DNA from: Cunninghamia lanceolata
Lineage: Eukaryota; Streptophyta; Pinopsida; Cupressales; Cupressaceae
Assembly: GCA_027924645.1 (NCBI GenBank)
Contig: BSBN01001752.1
Span: 14,437,001-14,501,000, forward strand
DNA length: 64,000 nt
Direction of reading: 5' to 3'
The translations under genes were made by a program, and so were the position numbers. Shown one piece after another: positions 36,201 through 46,933 of this stretch. Below the pieces are notes generated by a model. The model ran no database searches. It saw only the letters and a list, made by a program, of their open reading frames with translations, and was not told where the DNA came from. Each line of letters begins with the position of its first letter. Position 1 is the first letter of the stretch.

Positions 36201-37402
36201 AGTCTGCCTTCCTAAATGGTGATCTGGAAGAGGAAGTCTACATTGAAAAACCGGATGGATTTCAATTGTCTGATAATGATGATATGGTCTGCAAGTTGAA
36301 GAAAGCTTTGTATGGATTGAAGCAAGCCCCAAGAGCATGGTATGAAAGGTTGGATAAGCATCTTGTGCAGATTGGATTCAACAAAGGTACTGCTGACAGT
36401 AACTTATATTTCAAAATTGATCATGATAACATTTTGATTGTTGAAGTGTTTGTGGATGATATCATTTTTGGAGGAAGAGATAGTATGTGCAAAACTTTTG
36501 CAAATCAGATGAAAAGTGAGTTTGAAATGTCTATGCTTGGTGAAATGAATTTCTTCTTGGGTCTGCAAATTACTCAAACAAAAGAAGGGATCTTCATTTC
36601 TCAGACCAAATATGTGAAAGAATTGTTAAGAAAATTTGGTATGGAAGAATCAAAGCCAATGAACACTCCTATGGCAACCGGATGTAAGTTAAGCAAAGAT
36701 GATGATTCTCCAAAGGCAGATCAGACAAAGTATAGATCAATGATTGGTGGATTGTTGTATCTCACTCAAACTAGACCAGATATAATGCAGGCTGTTGGTC
36801 CTGTGGCAAGATTCTAGGCTGATCCTAGAGAATCTCATGTTATGGCAATCAAAAGAATTTTTAGGTACTTGAAAGGAACAGTTGAGTATGGTCTATGGTA
36901 CCCTAGAGATCCGGATTTCTCTCTTCATGCTTACACAGATGCAGATTGGGCAGGTGATGTGGATGACCGTAAGAGCACTAGTGGTGGAGCATTCTTTTTG
37001 GGGAAGAGATTAGTTTCTTGGTTAAGCAAGAAACAAGATGCAATATCTCTATCTACAACTGAAGTAGAATACATTGCAGCAGCAGGTAGTTGCACTCAAA
37101 TTTTATGGATGAAGCAGATGCTAAGAGACATTAAAGTTGAATATGAGGAGCCTATCACAATTTTCTGTGATAATTCAAGTGCAATTAATATTTCTAAGAA
37201 TCCGGTATTGCATTCTAAGACTAAGCACATATCTATCAAGTTTCACTTTTTGAGAGAACAAGTAAACAAGGAAGAAGTCAGATTGGAGTATGTTCCCTCC
37301 AAGGATCAGATTGCAGATATCTTTACAAAACCTCTTCCCAAGGACTCTTTTGAATATCTCCGGGAGAAGTTAGGGGTCATGGCCCCTCCGGTGATGAACT
37401 AG
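33248..37402 (+). CDS. Gag-Pol polyprotein of element C (one stop codon)
   Basis: A single frame of 1384 codons plus the terminal stop, broken only by TAG at 36815-36817 (probably CAG to TAG). I chose the ATG at 33248 ([13 protein letters not shown]); the frame is open a little further upstream but without ATG. Order from that ATG: gag (about 1-260), zinc knuckle [14 protein letters not shown] (273-286), protease with IDSGCSH (Asp 369), integrase zinc region (H493; one of its two Cys is Tyr at 527), integrase core D557, D620, E656 (D-35-E), reverse transcriptase with FVDD at 1068-1071, then RNase H after the stop with [17 protein letters not shown] and [11 protein letters not shown]. The Ty1/copia order (integrase before RT) is clear. 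It would make the particle, copy the RNA and insert the DNA. Two lesions only: the stop and C527Y. Confidence 0.95.
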
Positions 37403-37477
37403 GATGCACTGATGTACATCAGTCCGGTGGATATCACAGTCATATCTTGTGATCCGGATTGATGATGGGGAGCTGCT

Positions 37478-37725
37478 ACTAAGGGGGAGCAGCTGGTATG
37501 ATTCTGATGTATTAGAATTGCAAGTATGAGCCCTTTGCCATTGATGTCAAAGGGGGAGAGAAGACATGTGAAAAACAAGTGGTTAATGATCAAAGGGGGA
37601 GCAGTAAAGGAAGAGAAGACATGTGAAAAGTTGTTGTTGATAGGGGGAGCTGTGACAGAAAGGAGAAGTTCTTGTCTTGATGGTTTTTCACATCATATGT
37701 TGCCATCAATGACAAAGGGGGAGAT
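37478..37725 (+). promoter_or_regulatory. Multiple polypurine tracts of element C
   Basis: Five near-copies of AAAGGGGGAG occur in 250 bases: about 37478-37490, 37549-37560, 37592-37603, 37640-37650 and 37711-37725, the last directly before the 3' LTR. Several are preceded by the phrase CATTGATGTCAA or CCATCAATGACAA. Purine tracts resist RNase H and prime plus-strand DNA. Tandem copies of this motif are a described feature of Sireviruses. Confidence 0.85.
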
Positions 37726-39009
37726 TGTTGCAAGTATGAGGTGAACCAGTGTTGTCATTGATGTCAACATACTCATATTACATTGACAAGAAGGATTGGA
37801 TGAGCTGTGTGTTGAGGATATTGAGAAAATTAGCCTCAGTCAGGAACAGTGAAGAACAGTGATGAGAAGAAGGCAAATATATTGGATAGGTTGAGAACCA
37901 GAGGATGCGGATTAAAGGGTTTGCAGATATGAGTCTTGAGATGCTTTAGTCAAGTTTTCAGAGGTCCGCATGAAGACCTGAAGAAGTTATGGCTGTCTGT
38001 GTGGAACCGGTTCCGGCAAGTGCTTAGAGGTGACAGAGGATCACAGAAAGGTCCGGTGAGGTCCAGAATTGTACAATCCTAATCTGCGGATTGGAAAGAG
38101 TGTTTGGGATGTCCTTGTGATGTGCCATCTCGATCTGTGTATGATTTGGAGGTCCAGAAGTACCTCTTGCATTATGACAGTGGCAAAAGACTGTGTTCTT
38201 GAAGTTCCGGATAAGGAGGATAAGAGATTTCAGTAAGTAAAGGAAATGCGGACGTACCTGGTCATTCAGGCAGGCTTGTGAAGGTTCTTGGATCATGTTG
38301 AGGTTGTGTTGTTGATCCGCATTGATAGTAGAGCCCAGAATTGAAGTTATTCTTCCGGATGAAGTTCTTGCTCTGTTTAGCCGACCGGATGAGTTGTTCA
38401 TCCTGTGAATGTTCTTGTGGTGGCCGACCGGATGTGTTATTCATCTTGCGGATACTCTTATGGTTGTTTGCCGACTTAGATGTTTGTTCCTAAGTCAATG
38501 TCTTGTATAAATAACAGTTTGTGAGTTCATTTCACAAGTGTGGATTGTGTGGATGAGTGTGGCATAGCGAAGAGAAGTGCAAAAGGCAGAGCAGAAGTTT
38601 TTGGGCTTAAAAGGAACTGATCCGGACATAGTAGAGATGTCATTCTCCAGTTCAAGATTGTGATTCTTATCACTTTGTAGACAGTGTGTCTCTTAGTAGG
38701 CAGTGGGCCTCTTGTGAGCAGTGTGCTCGGGCAGTGAGCCCTAATTGGCAAGTGCCATTCTTTTTCTTATTCTTCTAACAGAGAATAATCCTTGGGTTAA
38801 TCACCCCGTGGTTTTTCCCTTAACCGGGTTTTCCACGTCAAAATCTTGGTGTTCAATGTGTTGATGTTTTGTGTTTATGTATTATGCTTTCATGGATGAT
38901 TAATTGATATGCTGTTAACTAACAACGAAGAATCAAGTGTTAGAAAGAACAATAAGTTTTATACAACTGATTCACCCCCCCCTCTCAGTTGTATGCCTTA
39001 AATCCAACA
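37726..39009 (+). repeat. 3' LTR of element C
   Basis: Nearly identical to the 5' LTR (17 substitutions, one inserted T near 37821, one extra C in the C-run near 38976). Most differences involve CG dinucleotides. It ends CCAACA at 39009, followed by the target copy GTAAG. Confidence 0.95.
38506..38513 (+). promoter_or_regulatory. TATA box in 3' LTR of C
   Basis: TATAAATA, identical to the box in the 5' LTR at 32688. From here transcription would read into the gag end of element F. Confidence 0.5.
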
Positions 39010-39014
39010 GTAAG

Positions 39015-41224
39015 TTCTCTTTCTGCTGGTACTTTAGCTTTAGGGGGTGGATGAGGATGAGTTAGACTTGTCCCCACTTCCTTTAGTTACTTTCATAGAT
39101 CCTACCTCCTTCTTGGGATTAGGAAGATGTTCTTCTTCTTTTATGAAAATGCTTCTTGCATTACCCTTTGTACTACTTTCTCTCTGGTTCTTACTTCTCA
39201 AGTTATAGTCACTTTTGACCTGGGCAATTTTGGAGGCTGTCAAGTCTTTGATCTCCTTGGTAGAAGGTTTTCTCAACCGGACATTGGCATCTTTGGTGTT
39301 TAAGTAAAGAACACCATCATCACATCCATTCACACTTAGGATGGATTGTTGTTCAATCGACCTCAGCTCTTCCATTGCAACCTTATCTTTTGAGTACTCA
39401 CCATCAGAAGAATCCCAATCCTCTATAGTGCATCCATGTTCAAAAACCATGTTTACATTATGGTCCTCATAGTTGTCTCTTTCCTCAAGTTCCTCATATG
39501 GGGTTGTATTGTTATTCATAGATATAGCCACAACACATGAAGCAGAGGAGTGAGGAGATTGGTATTGTAAACACCATAGCACTTCATCTATGGCATGCAC
39601 TTCTTTCCTCAAAGGATCAAGGGTATGCCTTGACACACCTCCCCTATCGTTAGGGAGGACTGGCTTCCTATCTCACCAATTTGTGTTATAGGGTTGGTCA
39701 GCCAACCTTGGCATTTTCTCTTGTCTGTTGAAAGGAGGCCTTTCATTAGAAAATCTTTTATCACTTCTCACCAAAGAGCTCTTTATTTCCTTAACTTCCT
39801 TCCACAAATTATCATATTCAACAGTAATAGGAACTTTATTGCTTTGTCCTCTTTCTTGTGGGTTAATTCTTACATCACTTCTTTTAGAAACCTTTCTAGA
39901 TGCTTTTCTATTATTTTCAATATGTAAAGCTGCTCTAAAAGCATCCCTGAGAGTTTGAGGCTCTCTATTTCTCAATTCATATCCCATCTTGGGATCATAA
40001 GCATTTTGGTAAACCACCAAGCATATGGCCTCATTTGGTCTCAAAAGAGGTGGGATCTTATTACTAACTTTGAAGAACCTTGCATTGAAATCATGGACAA
40101 TTTCATTTAGTCCCTTTTGAATACTTTTGAACTTAGTCACAGCAAATCAAGGATCATTCTTATCTCCATATTTCTCTTTGAAAATCCTCTTGAATCCTAC
40201 CCAAGAGTTAATACTAGCCTCTAGCAAACTCTTATACCATTCCCTTGCATCTTTTGTTAAGGACTGTATGAACAATTTTATGGCTACATCTTCGCATTCC
40301 ACCTCAAAGTCATCTAGCACATTGGTGAACACCTTCAAGTGATCCTCACCAATTATTACATTATTTCCAGCAAACCTTGGGATAGCATTTCTTACTGTGT
40401 TTTCAATGGGATTTGGATATCCTTGTATACCAGAGAAATCAATCTACCTATATTGGGCTGACTGCATCAGTCTTTTGGCAAAAGGATTTATCAAAGGACC
40501 CCCTATCATTTCCTAGGTTTATTGGAGGATTTGAAAGGGTCAACAAATTGAGTTGCAAAGGTATGTATAGGTTATGAGGATTTGGCTGGGGATTTATTCT
40601 AGGCATTACATGGGGTTTTTGGCAAGAGTCTTGCCCTGTCATTTTAGCATGTGGGTTTTGAGGAGGGATTTGAAAATAATTAGTAGGTATGGAAAAAGGG
40701 ATATCTCTCTCTTGAAGTTGAATTAGAGGCTCTGGTTGGGTAATGGGTTTTGAGCCAGTCTGAGGTAATCTAGTTACTACAGATGCGTCAAGTATGCCAC
40801 TATCATTAGAAAAACCTAGTCTATTCATATTTTACAATATGAGCAGTAGTTCCTCTTTTCTTTTTAGTGTTTCCATCCGGGCTAGTCTTCGGGTCAACTC
40901 CTTAACCTCATTATCCAAGTCCTCGTCAGTCTGGTTTGAGCGAGAGGCTAGATTCATGTCAAGACAATTGTTGGTATTAATGGATTTAACCTTTCCTACT
41001 TTGGGAGAGGGCAACTTTACACAGGGTATAGTTATTTTAGGATCAAGGGGATCTTGTGTAGGATTGGTTTGGGATTCTCTCATGGGGGTAACCTTATCAT
41101 TCTGTGGGACCAGATGTGGTTCCATATAATAAATCTCATCTCCTTCAGAATCTATTAGACCCTCTGGAACATTCTGAGTGGCATATATAATACTATGCTC
41201 TTTTCTTTCTTCTCTGGCTGGCAA
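39015..41224 (-). pseudogene. gag of element F
   Basis: On the minus strand, broken open pieces: 41224-40832 (leader with a charged helical end, DLDNEVKELTRRLARMETLKR), 40828-40448 (Pro/Gln-rich), 40338-40147 and 40140-39673. The last two form the capsid domain (DVAIKLFIQSLTKDAREWYK, FKRIFKEKYGDKNDP, then FKSIQKGLNEIVHDFNARF and TLRDAFRAALHIE). Piece 39636-39040 is the Gag C-terminal or linker region, Lys/Ser-rich with no zinc knuckle. The frame continues across the C insertion to the protease at 31908. Several stops and a frameshift near 39037 interrupt it. Confidence 0.8.
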
Positions 41225-41696
41225 ATTCTAAACCCTTTCACCCAAAAGAGGTTTGTTAAATGCCATGAGATCACAAATAGAGGGAGAAGTATACTCACCT
41301 AAGTCCTTAGTTCTTCACCTTTGAATAACTAGCTCCTACACCAGAGGCTTACTCAGGTGCCCCTGTTGTTGTGATCTCCTTCTATACATCTTTCCTATGT
41401 AGGATTAGAAAACTCTAGCAAACTTTTAATCACATTAGAAAATGATATAACTGAAAGTTAGTCCAATAAATGAATTTATCTTTCTCACTCGAATAACACT
41501 ATATGATAAATCTATTCAAGATAACATATAAGCACAAGTCTTTCTCAAGAGAAACTTTCCTTAACCTTGTAGATAAGGAAAATCTTATCAGAGTCGCCAC
41601 CCCTTTTTTCAGGGAAAATAATGAAATTTTTTTTTACACAAACTCTAAAAACCTATGACACTCTACTACACTAGTACTTAGAACTTTATACATAAA
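41225..41696 (-). other. Leader of element F
   Basis: Untranslated leader between the primer site and the first gag open frame. It contains short A-rich runs and no recognisable reading frame or RNA structure. Confidence 0.45.
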
Positions 41697-41715
41697 GTCC
41701 CCAGCAGAGTCACCA
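41697..41715 (-). other. Primer binding site of element F (tRNA-Arg type)
   Basis: On the minus strand the site reads TGGTGACTCTGCTGGGGAC, beginning three bases inside the LTR edge. It resembles the complement of plant tRNA-Arg(ACG), TGGCGACTCCGCTGGGGGT, with a few transitions. A tRNA-Arg primer is reported for Ogre elements, which also have very long LTRs. Confidence 0.7.
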
Positions 41716-41824
41716 ATTTGTTGGTAGTTTTAAATTCCCAACCTGATCTCAATGAAAATAGATCTATAGAATAGCCATTTCTAATAACTGATCTACCTCG
41801 GGGGATTGGCCAACTAACAGGAAA

Positions 41825-42604
41825 CCTGTAACATATACCCCTTTGTATATGTTTGCTCTAACTGATTTTTTTATGTTTTTGATATTTCTGTTGTTTAGGG
41901 TTTTATGGATTATTTTTGCATGTTTGTTTTTTGTATTGCATGTATGAAATATAAAGCATATGAACAAATCCAAAAAATATACAATGAATTTGCATAAACA
42001 AATGACAACCTAGATTGTAGAATATGCCAAAACTAATTACTGTAACATACCCATTTTATTATCTTTAACTCCGTTTGGCTGTCGAACTTGGGCCAACATT
42101 ACATACATATGGGTATTTGATATTCTTTGTAGCAGCAAGTAAAATAAGACAATCTGATAACAATAGCTCCTCATAGCTCTAACGACCTCCAACAGTGATA
42201 TATAATGCCAAACCAAACTCCCATTAACACCCTCAGGAAGTACAATTGAGTGCAGAAATGGTATAGCCTTGCTGTGGGCTGGAACAGCTATAAACTCACT
42301 TAGAACAACCTCCTTAACCTCTGTTTGGTCTCAGATATCTCTGTAGTGTATAAGAGACCACAAATGGACTGGCAAAACTCCACAAAACCTTCCAAAACAG
42401 CTGCTAGAAGAGTGTACGGCTCCCTAGGTGGTACAACCAGCTCAAGGAGAGTACGACCTACATATAGAAGTCTGCAACAGTATTAAATCCTCAATAAAAC
42501 TCATAAATATGTCCTCCCAATCCTTGTAAATAGCTACAACAATCAAACTCTTCGAATGTGATCATAAAATTCTCAAATCTCCTCAGAATGTCTCAAATGA
42601 ATGC
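41825..42604. other. Foreign segment inside the 5' LTR of F
   Basis: These 780 bases have no match in the 3' LTR, where 1663 different bases (21366-23028) occupy the place. The segment opens with TGTAACATATACCCC, and TGTAACATACCCATTTT recurs at about 42041; such starts are typical of plant LTRs. It may be a nested LTR fragment that replaced part of the original LTR, removing the end of the accessory frame. No coding potential seen. Confidence 0.5.
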
Positions 42605-45593
42605 TCCTTATCATCTACAATCTTCTTAATAACTTGTGACAAATCATAATAACATTTATGGATTCTAACTACTTGGCTTGATACATTGTCCATTAACAAT
42701 TCTAAACTACCAGAGACAAAAGACCAATCCTACTGCCTATCAAAAGCATTTGTAAAAATATCTTCAAATGAGTTAATTTGCTGCCTTAAATCTTCATTCT
42801 CCTTTTCAAGAACATACCTTGATGAAGAAGAAGGGTCAGAAAAAATGAAACCTAAATCTCTGACTACCAATGTTGTTTGTGATGAGGATGATGTTGAGGC
42901 CTATTGCTGCCATTGTATTTCCCTTTCCTTCAACCTATTAAATTTTGGCAACATACCCATATGTTCTTTTAACAAATCATCACATTTTTTTCTGGAGAGC
43001 ACTTGTGGTTGCTTTACTGAACATTGCAACTTCTACTACCATTTCAGATGCTTTTGGAATGGGGGTATCAGAGACTCTCTTTATTATTAAGCCACCCTTA
43101 AACTCCTGGTTAGGTTCAACAACCAAAGGCTTAATAGTGTTAGAAGCCAAAGCCCATATGGCTAAGGTCTCCCACTTTAGGTTAAATTTGGCACCTGTTA
43201 GTGCAGCCTTAGCCTCCTCTGCCATGGAGAAAACCTATTTGTCTTGTCTTCTTGCAGTGTCCAGAATAATACCAGAAGCTATATCCCACTCATGAAGCAA
43301 TAAGATCCCACTATCTCTAATCATTCATTTTCCCTGATCTGGAGAAATGTTCTTGACCTCCTCCTTCATTTGTGTGAGTATCTTGATGGATACCTGCTCA
43401 CGTGCTTCTTGAGGAGAATGAGACATTTCCTCTTCTAATCATTTTTCATATTCATTCTTTTTGCTTCTCCATAAGAAATTAGAAAACTCCTTAGTATTGA
43501 CAAAATCATCATCACTAATGAAATTTCTGCATACTATAGTCCTGATGTCATCTAAAACATCATTGTCCTTTATGGAAATATCAGAAATTCTATTCAAAGG
43601 TAATTCCTTAAGCATATCTCTGCTAGGGGATGGCATCTCATGATGTACCTCTTCCTCAGTTATTTCCATTTCTTCCTCATCATTAGGATAGTCAACCAGA
43701 GGACTCATTTCAACTTTTCTTCTTTTTGGAGAAGGCTCTTCATGAAGAGAATCACATTCAGTCACTGGTATAGAAGGGAAGGATGATTGTGGAGGCGGTA
43801 ATAGAGAGAGAGTTAAATGAGTTGGTGGAAGCACCTATGGAGCTTGTCCCTTGACATCTTCATTCTTGAATCTCCTTTTGAAAGTATACTTTATCAAACT
43901 TCTAGCAGGGGGCTAGTGTGAAGGCCTATCTTCTGTAGGAACCTGAGTAGATTCACTATCTTGTATATCAATCAATTCATCAATATGAGATAGTATCTTC
44001 TTTATTCTATTGATGCGGTCATCAACTTCTTAGAAAAGTCCTTTGTAAGAAAGATTCTTCTTCCTCATTCCTTCTTCATATTTCATGTATATTGTCCATT
44101 TTTCTCTTTTTATTTTCACCTTGTTGTCATTGGGAGAATTTCTAATAACATCCTTAGGAAAGAAAACTTGATGGGGAATGTAGGATTTGTTGATACCTCT
44201 CCTAATGCTGTTGATGTATCCTTCAGGATCAGAGAACCTGTCCCTCTCCTATCTCATTTTAAAAGGCAACAAATTTGTATTTATCTTAGAAAATCCTTCC
44301 TTATTCATCTTTAAGTCAGAAGACACCATTAAGAAAGGAAAGAAAGATCCCTTCTTTTGTCCTACCAGGTGAGCCTTTTCTATTTCAGTCAATTGCCAAA
44401 TTATCTCCAAGAAACCAACCCTCAATGGCACATACTTGGGTAAAATGTGGGGACCAATAGGGGTGCCATAAATTCTAAAAACTGTGCCCTCTTCGTGGGG
44501 GATAAAATACCCCAATTGTTCTAGATTTCCAAAGGAGGGACCCCCACTACAGGTCTAAGGAAATTCAACAATGGTTCTGGAATCCTGCATATGTCTAACT
44601 GGAAATGTCTTAATACAATGACCACAAAATAATCTCTGATGAATCTATAACTGGAATTGGCATCATGATTGTCCCATATATGAGTCCAACACTAGACAAG
44701 AAACACATTCCCCATGTTATCAACATAGTTAACCATTAATTTGGGGTGCCAAACCATCTTTGTTTTCTATAATATAGGAACATATGACAAAGCAATGAAA
44801 ACCATCTAAACTTAATCGGCTCCTTATTGTTCTTAATGTCTACTAGCCCTTGACGTATATGTTTTGCCAAATAGGAAGCAAAATCAAATTGGACATTCTG
44901 AGATGGATGTTGGATATCAACGACCATATAAGTAAAATCAATGGGAATGCATTCCTTCTTGTCCTCCCCTATCACTTGACAGAGAGCATAGTAGGTGTTA
45001 GAAAAATAATCTTCAAAAGTGCCTAACTTAAAAGGCTCTTGCTCACTTTGGGGAATTTTTACTGATCTACTATTTGGTCCCTTTTCCCTGAACCTAGTCA
45101 TGTATATGGTTCTGTAATTGCTCCTATCCTTTGTATATAGGGCTTTGAATCTATTTGTATCAATCTCTGTAGAAGCGGCCAAGTTCAGCCCAAAGACCAT
45201 GGCAATAGTTTCTCTAATAATTTCCACCAGAATTCCCCCTTTCATACTCCTAATTGCTTTAGATGTTTCATCATAATGAGCCTCCATGGCTTGGAGTAAT
45301 TCAATATCCTCAAATACATTAGTAATTATCAACTTTCCCAGATCACATTTCCACACCTTAGATAATGGCACATGAGCATTCCTTTTGTCGCACTAGTGGT
45401 AAAATATTGACCAACCATGAATAGGGATTTCTGCATCTCTACAATCAACAAATTTATCAACCAACCCCTCTTTACCTTCAAGGACAGTTACTCTTACCCT
45501 TTGTGCACCAGAGGCAGGGATTTGTTTCACAATGTGTTCATGTAAGGCTCATTTTTGGGAAACGGAGGAAGCTTGGGCTTTAGGTGGGGCCAT
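42605..45593 (-). pseudogene. Accessory protein in the 5' LTR of F
   Basis: Second copy of the LTR-encoded accessory frame, starting at the ATG 45591-45593 (MAPPKAQASSVSQK) and stopped by the same TGA (45549-45551) as in the 3' LTR. Long open pieces: 45371-44736 (LLQAMEAHYDE, LVEIIRETIAMVFGLN, FDFASYLAKHIRQGLVDI, FRWFSLLCHMFLYY), 44515-44249 (GTPIGPHILPKYVPLRVG), 43834-43439 (acidic, PSPKRRKVEMSPL) and 43225-42980. Its lesions mostly differ from those of the 3' copy; for example, a TAG after TYYAL in the 3' LTR is a sense codon here. So the frame was mostly open when F inserted. The C-terminal end is lost at the foreign segment. Confidence 0.6.
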
Positions 45594-46933
45594 TTTCAAA
45601 TGGTGAATTAGGGTGAGGGCTTTCTCTTTTGATTTTTAGGGGTTGGCTCAAGTCACACCACAAAAGACTTTCTTACGAACAGAGGGAAATAGAAAATCCC
45701 TAATGGAAAAGAAAAGCATAGTAAGAGGAACAGATAACTCACCAGATTTATCTTGAGCAGGCACTTTTGGGCTTGACACCAGAGGTATGGTAGCAACTTT
45801 CAGCGTCAATGTTCTAACACTTCAATGTCTTTTAGAATAGCATGTATAGAAGAGATTGAGATATGAATTGCATTATTATCATTCATCTAGGACTGGAATT
45901 AGTCACATCCATCTTCACTTCATTTCAGGTGAACTAGATATGCAAGATCATGCACTTTGGTAAATTTGAATATTGACAGTCAAATTTTATGATATTTGCA
46001 GAAATTTCATGGCTATAATCAATCCCAAGAACTTGATGATACATGACACGTCCAGAACTTTTGCTAAACAAATAAGAAATTTACCCTTCATTATTTTCTA
46101 ATTTATTGCTAGAACAGACAAGCCATAGATATTATGCCAATCTTGTTGCATGGCAATTTTCTATCATTCCACAATTTGGCGAGGTACACTAATTAATAAC
46201 CCAGTGGAATGGGGGAGGAACAAAAACCGTAACATTAGAACATGCCCCTTTCTAGCTAGATCTTTTCTTGTATACACAGCAGCCACATGTCAAACTTCTG
46301 CCTTTCCATGGATGCTAGCCAGGGCTTTGGAATAGAGCTTGGCGGAATGGCGGAAACATTTAAATTTGCTTTTATTTTAGACGGTACCCACCACCATTAT
46401 CTTTGTTATAACAAGAAATGGTTCCTCACCACCTGGTACCTTAATCCACAATTTCGCGACAATCCTCTTCGATCAATTTTGAATGTCAGCATATTGGTGA
46501 AAATGTGTGACTTACTTTCACCTATCAAAGGGGTTAGCAATACCCGACCCTTGTTATAGAACTTTCTCAAAAATAACTTATACCTTGTTAGGAATGGAAA
46601 AAGGATATGGAATCACTTGGTTATTCAAAATGTAGCTTTTGAGGTACAAGCCAGAGGCGGTGGTTGTATGGTGAGGGGCTGGTCAAAATAACATCCAGGG
46701 GGACATAAGGAAGCAACTTAAACTCTCAGTAATAGAAGCAAGCAGTCAACTCTTAATTTCAAAACAAAAGGAAAAGACCCCTAGGAAGAATGACACAAAG
46801 GCTTAGGGTCCCTTCAAGGATTTTTTGCTTGGAGTTACATTTTTTTTTTATAAAAATCCTAAGTCTCAAACCCTACACATAAGTTGTCAAAGATTGAAAC
46901 CATGGAAAAATTTTACATAGTACCATCAGGGCC

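Larger units (their letters stand above)
31909..39009 (+). mobile_element. Element C, young Ty1/copia of Sirevirus type
   Basis: Full-length plus-strand element, 7101 bases: LTRs 31909-33190 and 37726-39009, perfect target duplication GTAAG (31904-31908 and 39010-39014), TG..CA ends, a primer site matching initiator tRNA-Met, one gag-pol reading frame with a single stop, and several polypurine tracts before the 3' LTR. The repeated AAAGGGGGAG tracts are a known Sirevirus trait. The LTRs differ at 17 positions and two indels (about 1.3 percent), so it is the youngest element in the window. It sits inside element F, between gag and protease. Confidence 0.95.
21262..46928 (-). mobile_element. 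Element F, giant Ty3/gypsy with coding LTRs, split by C
   Basis: Minus-strand element with unusually long LTRs: 5' LTR 41719-46928 and 3' LTR 21262-27363. Between them in minus order are a tRNA-Arg-like primer site, gag, protease, extra RNase H, reverse transcriptase, RNase H and integrase. Target duplication GGGCC is perfect (21257-21261 and 46929-46933), and the uninterrupted target can be seen in B's 5' LTR near 12405. Removing C (7.1 kb) leaves about 18.6 kb, of which more than 11 kb is LTR. Each LTR carries an accessory reading frame. LTR size, tRNA-Arg primer and double RNase H all suit the plant Tat/Ogre group. Pol is broken, so the copy is dead. Confidence 0.9.
41719..46928 (-). repeat. 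5' LTR of element F (5210 bases)
   Basis: TG..CA ends are intact (TGTTGGTAG at 41719, TACCATCA ending 46928), followed by target copy GGGCC. It matches the 3' LTR except for the segment 41825-42604, which is unrelated to the corresponding 21366-23028. Short aligned samples elsewhere differ by 4-6 percent. Confidence 0.88.
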
